From the NCBI GenBank assembly GCA_031284665.1, contig JAITXR010000251.1, forward strand, positions 1-7,599: a DNA stretch of 7,599 nt, written 5' to 3'. Under the pieces are notes generated by a model. That model searched no databases, had not been told where the DNA came from, and saw only the letters and a list, made by a program, of their open reading frames with translations. Each line of letters begins with the position of its first letter. Within the stretch, counting starts at the first letter, position 1. Positions 5,919 to 7,599 of this stretch are shown piece after piece. The translations under genes were made by a program, and so were the position numbers. The stretch is from Paludibacter sp. GTDB lineage: Bacteria > Bacteroidota > Bacteroidia > Bacteroidales > Paludibacteraceae.

Positions 5919-7196
5919 ATGATTAATAAAATTTTATCTTTTGTGGGAATTTTTTTGTCGATTTCGCTCTCAATATCTGCGCAATCGGCTGAAAACGAAA
6001 ATACAGCGCAACCAGCATCGGTAGTATTACCCGACTCATCGCTAAATGTGCCAACTGAATACGACAATACACTTACCGATTTGATACACAGTTGGATATT
6101 GCAATATTCCGACAAATCGGACTGCCGCTCGGGTGCAATTCCCGACAATCTGAACGACAGTATTTATATCGCGCGTTTGCAAAAACTGCCAAATATTATG
6201 GAAATGCCTTTCAATAATTCAGTACGCTCGTTTATCGAACTTTATACAGTCCGAAAACGCCGTCAAATGGAGTATTTGCTTGGGATGAGCGACTATTATT
6301 TCCCAATTTTTGAACAAGCATTAGAAAGACATCATCTGCCACTCGAACTTAAATATTTGCCAATAATCGAGTCGGCACTTAACACTACGATTATCTCACG
6401 CGCCGGAGCAGCAGGGCTTTGGCAGTTTATGATAGCCACAGGGCGTTTTTACGGATTGGAAGTAAATTCGCTTGTCGATGAGCGTTGCGACCCGCTGAAA
6501 GCCACCGATGCCGCTGCTCGATACCTTAAAGATTTGTACGATATTTACGGTGATTGGAGTTTGGTGATTGCCGCCTATAATTGCGGACCGGGCAATATCA
6601 ATAAAGCAATTCGCCGCTCGGGTGGTAAGCGCGACTATTGGGATATTTACCCTTATTTGCCAGGCGAAACTCGCGGATATGTGCCGATTTTTATTGCCGC
6701 CAATTATGCTATGAACTACTCGGCTGAACATAATATTTGCAAAATCAAAGTGCCGATGCCTCTGCTGATTGACACAATCGCTGTTACCGAACGCATCCAC
6801 CTCGAACAAATTGCTGCCATCCTGCACCTGCCTCTCGAAGAACTGAAACTCTTAAATTCTCAATATCGCCACGATATTATTCCGGGAAATATAAAACCGT
6901 ATAACCTCTGTTTACCAATAAATTATATAAATATTTTCCTTGACCGCTACGACGAAATTATTGCTTATCGCGCCGATGAACTCGTAAATAATAGGAGAGT
7001 TGAAACCGAAATCCTGCAATCGCAAAACACGGTAAGTGGTGGTGGCGGAAGTACAACTTGGCATACGGTGAAAAAAGGACAAACGCTGAGCCAAATTGCA
7101 GCACGATACGGAATATCGGTCAAAAAAATTCAACAATCGAATAACTTGAAAGGTACAAATCTGAGAGTAGGACAAAAGTTAAAAATAACGAAATAG
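5919..7196 (+). CDS. mltD: Exported lytic transglycosylase with C-terminal LysM domain (MltD-like)
   Basis: It cleaves the MurNAc-GlcNAc bond of peptidoglycan with 1,6-anhydro-MurNAc formation, acting in the periplasm. The signal peptide is residues 1-21 (MINKILSFVGIFLSISLSIS, then AQ). There is no lipobox cysteine, so unlike E. coli MltD it is probably not a lipoprotein. The SLT domain spans about 120-265. Catalytic Glu is E151 in LPIIESALN. Other family motifs are AGAAGLWQFM (162-171), AAYNCGPGNI (218-227) and LPGETRGYVP (247-256), the last characteristic of the MltD group. Residues about 288-335 look like a degenerate LysM-like unit. A flexible SGGGGS linker (373-378) leads to one good LysM domain (380-424: WHTVKKGQTLSQIAARYGIS, ending LRVGQKLKI) for glycan binding. 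The ATG lies 24 bases after the DUF5683 stop, which supports co-transcription. No plus-strand terminator is visible after it. Confidence 0.93.
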   Translation: MINKILSFVGIFLSISLSISAQSAENENTAQPASVVLPDSSLNVPTEYDNTLTDLIHSWILQYSDKSDCRSGAIPDNLNDSIYIARLQKLPNIMEMPFNNSVRSFIELYTVRKRRQMEYLLGMSDYYFPIFEQALERHHLPLELKYLPIIESALNTTIISRAGAAGLWQFMIATGRFYGLEVNSLVDERCDPLKATDAAARYLKDLYDIYGDWSLVIAAYNCGPGNINKAIRRSGGKRDYWDIYPYLPGETRGYVPIFIAANYAMNYSAEHNICKIKVPMPLLIDTIAVTERIHLEQIAAILHLPLEELKLLNSQYRHDIIPGNIKPYNLCLPINYINIFLDRYDEIIAYRADELVNNRRVETEILQSQNTVSGGGGSTTWHTVKKGQTLSQIAARYGISVKKIQQSNNLKGTNLRVGQKLKITK

Positions 7197-7217
7197 ATAT
7201 TGGAGCATAGACAAAAA

Positions 7218-7252
7218 AACGCGCGAAAGGCTAAGGCACGAAAGCGCGAAAA
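7218..7252. repeat. Short iterated GC-rich motif after the transglycosylase
   Basis: GCGCGAAAG (7221-7229), GCACGAAA (7236-7243) and GCGCGAAAA (7244-7252) are near-copies of one 8-9 base motif. CGCGC (7220-7224) and GCGCG (7244-7248) can also pair as a 5-bp stem with a large loop. There is no T run on the plus strand, so it is a poor terminator for the cluster. On the minus strand a T7 run follows, but the stem is short. Confidence 0.5.
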
Positions 7253-7306
7253 GACTATTAATTTGGAAAGTCGTTATTCTTTGTCCATTATTCTAAAAAT
7301 ATAAAT

Positions 7307-7599
7307 ATGGAAAAACTTCAGTCAATATCACAAGTTGCCGAAATGCTGAATGTTAGCATTCCAACTCTACGTTTTTGGGAAACGGAATTTAAACAACTGA
7401 AACCTTACCGCACTCGTGGCGGAACACGCAAATATTCCGAAAAAGATATTGATTTAATCAAAACCATAATATATCTTACCGAAAATAAGAAACTTACGCT
7501 CGAAGGAGTAAAACAGGAACTTGCAAAAAATCCCGATGTAGAATCGCGTAATGCCCAAATCGCCCAATCGCTCAAAGAAATTAAAAGCGACTTGGAAGA
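7307..7599 (+). CDS. MerR-family transcriptional regulator (5' part only)
   Basis: The window holds the first 97 codons, and the gene runs off the right edge. The N-terminal winged HTH is clear. SISQVAEMLNVSIPTLRFWE (6-25) is the HTH with the MerR-type LRFWE in place of LRYYE, KPYRTRGGTRKYSEKDI (about 32-48) is the wing, and IDLIKTIIYLTENKKLTLEGVKQEL (about 48-72) matches the helices leading to the dimerisation coiled coil. The last residues (about 78-97: charged, Gln/Lys/Glu-rich) look like the beginning of that coiled coil. The effector domain is outside the window, so no ligand can be assigned, and no metal-binding cysteines are present in the visible part. It is 110 bases after the transglycosylase in the same direction. 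It could be read through from the cluster or have its own promoter: only an imperfect TATTCTTTG (7275-7283) is seen before it. Confidence 0.9.
   Translation, partial: MEKLQSISQVAEMLNVSIPTLRFWETEFKQLKPYRTRGGTRKYSEKDIDLIKTIIYLTENKKLTLEGVKQELAKNPDVESRNAQIAQSLKEIKSDLE

Overview
The window looks like a chromosomal segment of a Bacteroidota bacterium, most likely of the Bacteroidales type. The evidence is: a DUF5683 protein (a family I know only from Bacteroidota), start codons preceded by A/T-rich sequence with no AGGAGG-like Shine-Dalgarno, promoter-like sequences of the Bacteroidota primary-sigma type (TTTG then TAnnTTTG), and long A/T-rich intergenic stretches. Organism identity is inferred from these traits only.

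Layout. (1) 1-104: possible C-terminal tail of an unidentified upstream gene. (2) 144-1505: intact M20-family di-zinc dipeptidase, followed at 1616-1867 by an 83-residue helix-turn-helix protein and a strong intrinsic terminator (1871-1908). (3) 1909-3310: island-like section with two hairpin-forming inverted repeats, a minus-strand orphan gene for a secreted protein (2209-2895) that is visibly more A/T-rich than its neighbours, and a gene-free stretch holding an exact minus-strand promoter match, a foldable RNA candidate and a terminator-like hairpin. (4) 3617-7196: four-gene plus-strand cluster parA-parB-DUF5683-lytic transglycosylase (LysM). (5) 7307 to the window end: 5' part of a MerR-family regulator.

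How the parts may work together. ParA (deviant Walker ATPase) and ParB (CTP-dependent parS clamp) segregate and organise the chromosome origin region. The next two products carry export signals: a membrane protein of unknown role and a murein-cleaving enzyme. Their tight linkage, including an 8-bp overlap between parB and the DUF5683 gene, suggests co-expression of DNA segregation with envelope growth or division. The dipeptidase probably recycles peptides in the cytoplasm. The small HTH protein after it may be co-transcribed with it, ending at the shared terminator.

The cluster genes are ordinary. The least explained part is the 1909-3310 section, especially the minus-strand promoter plus structured RNA at about 3192-3337 and the near-perfect palindrome at 1953-1985.
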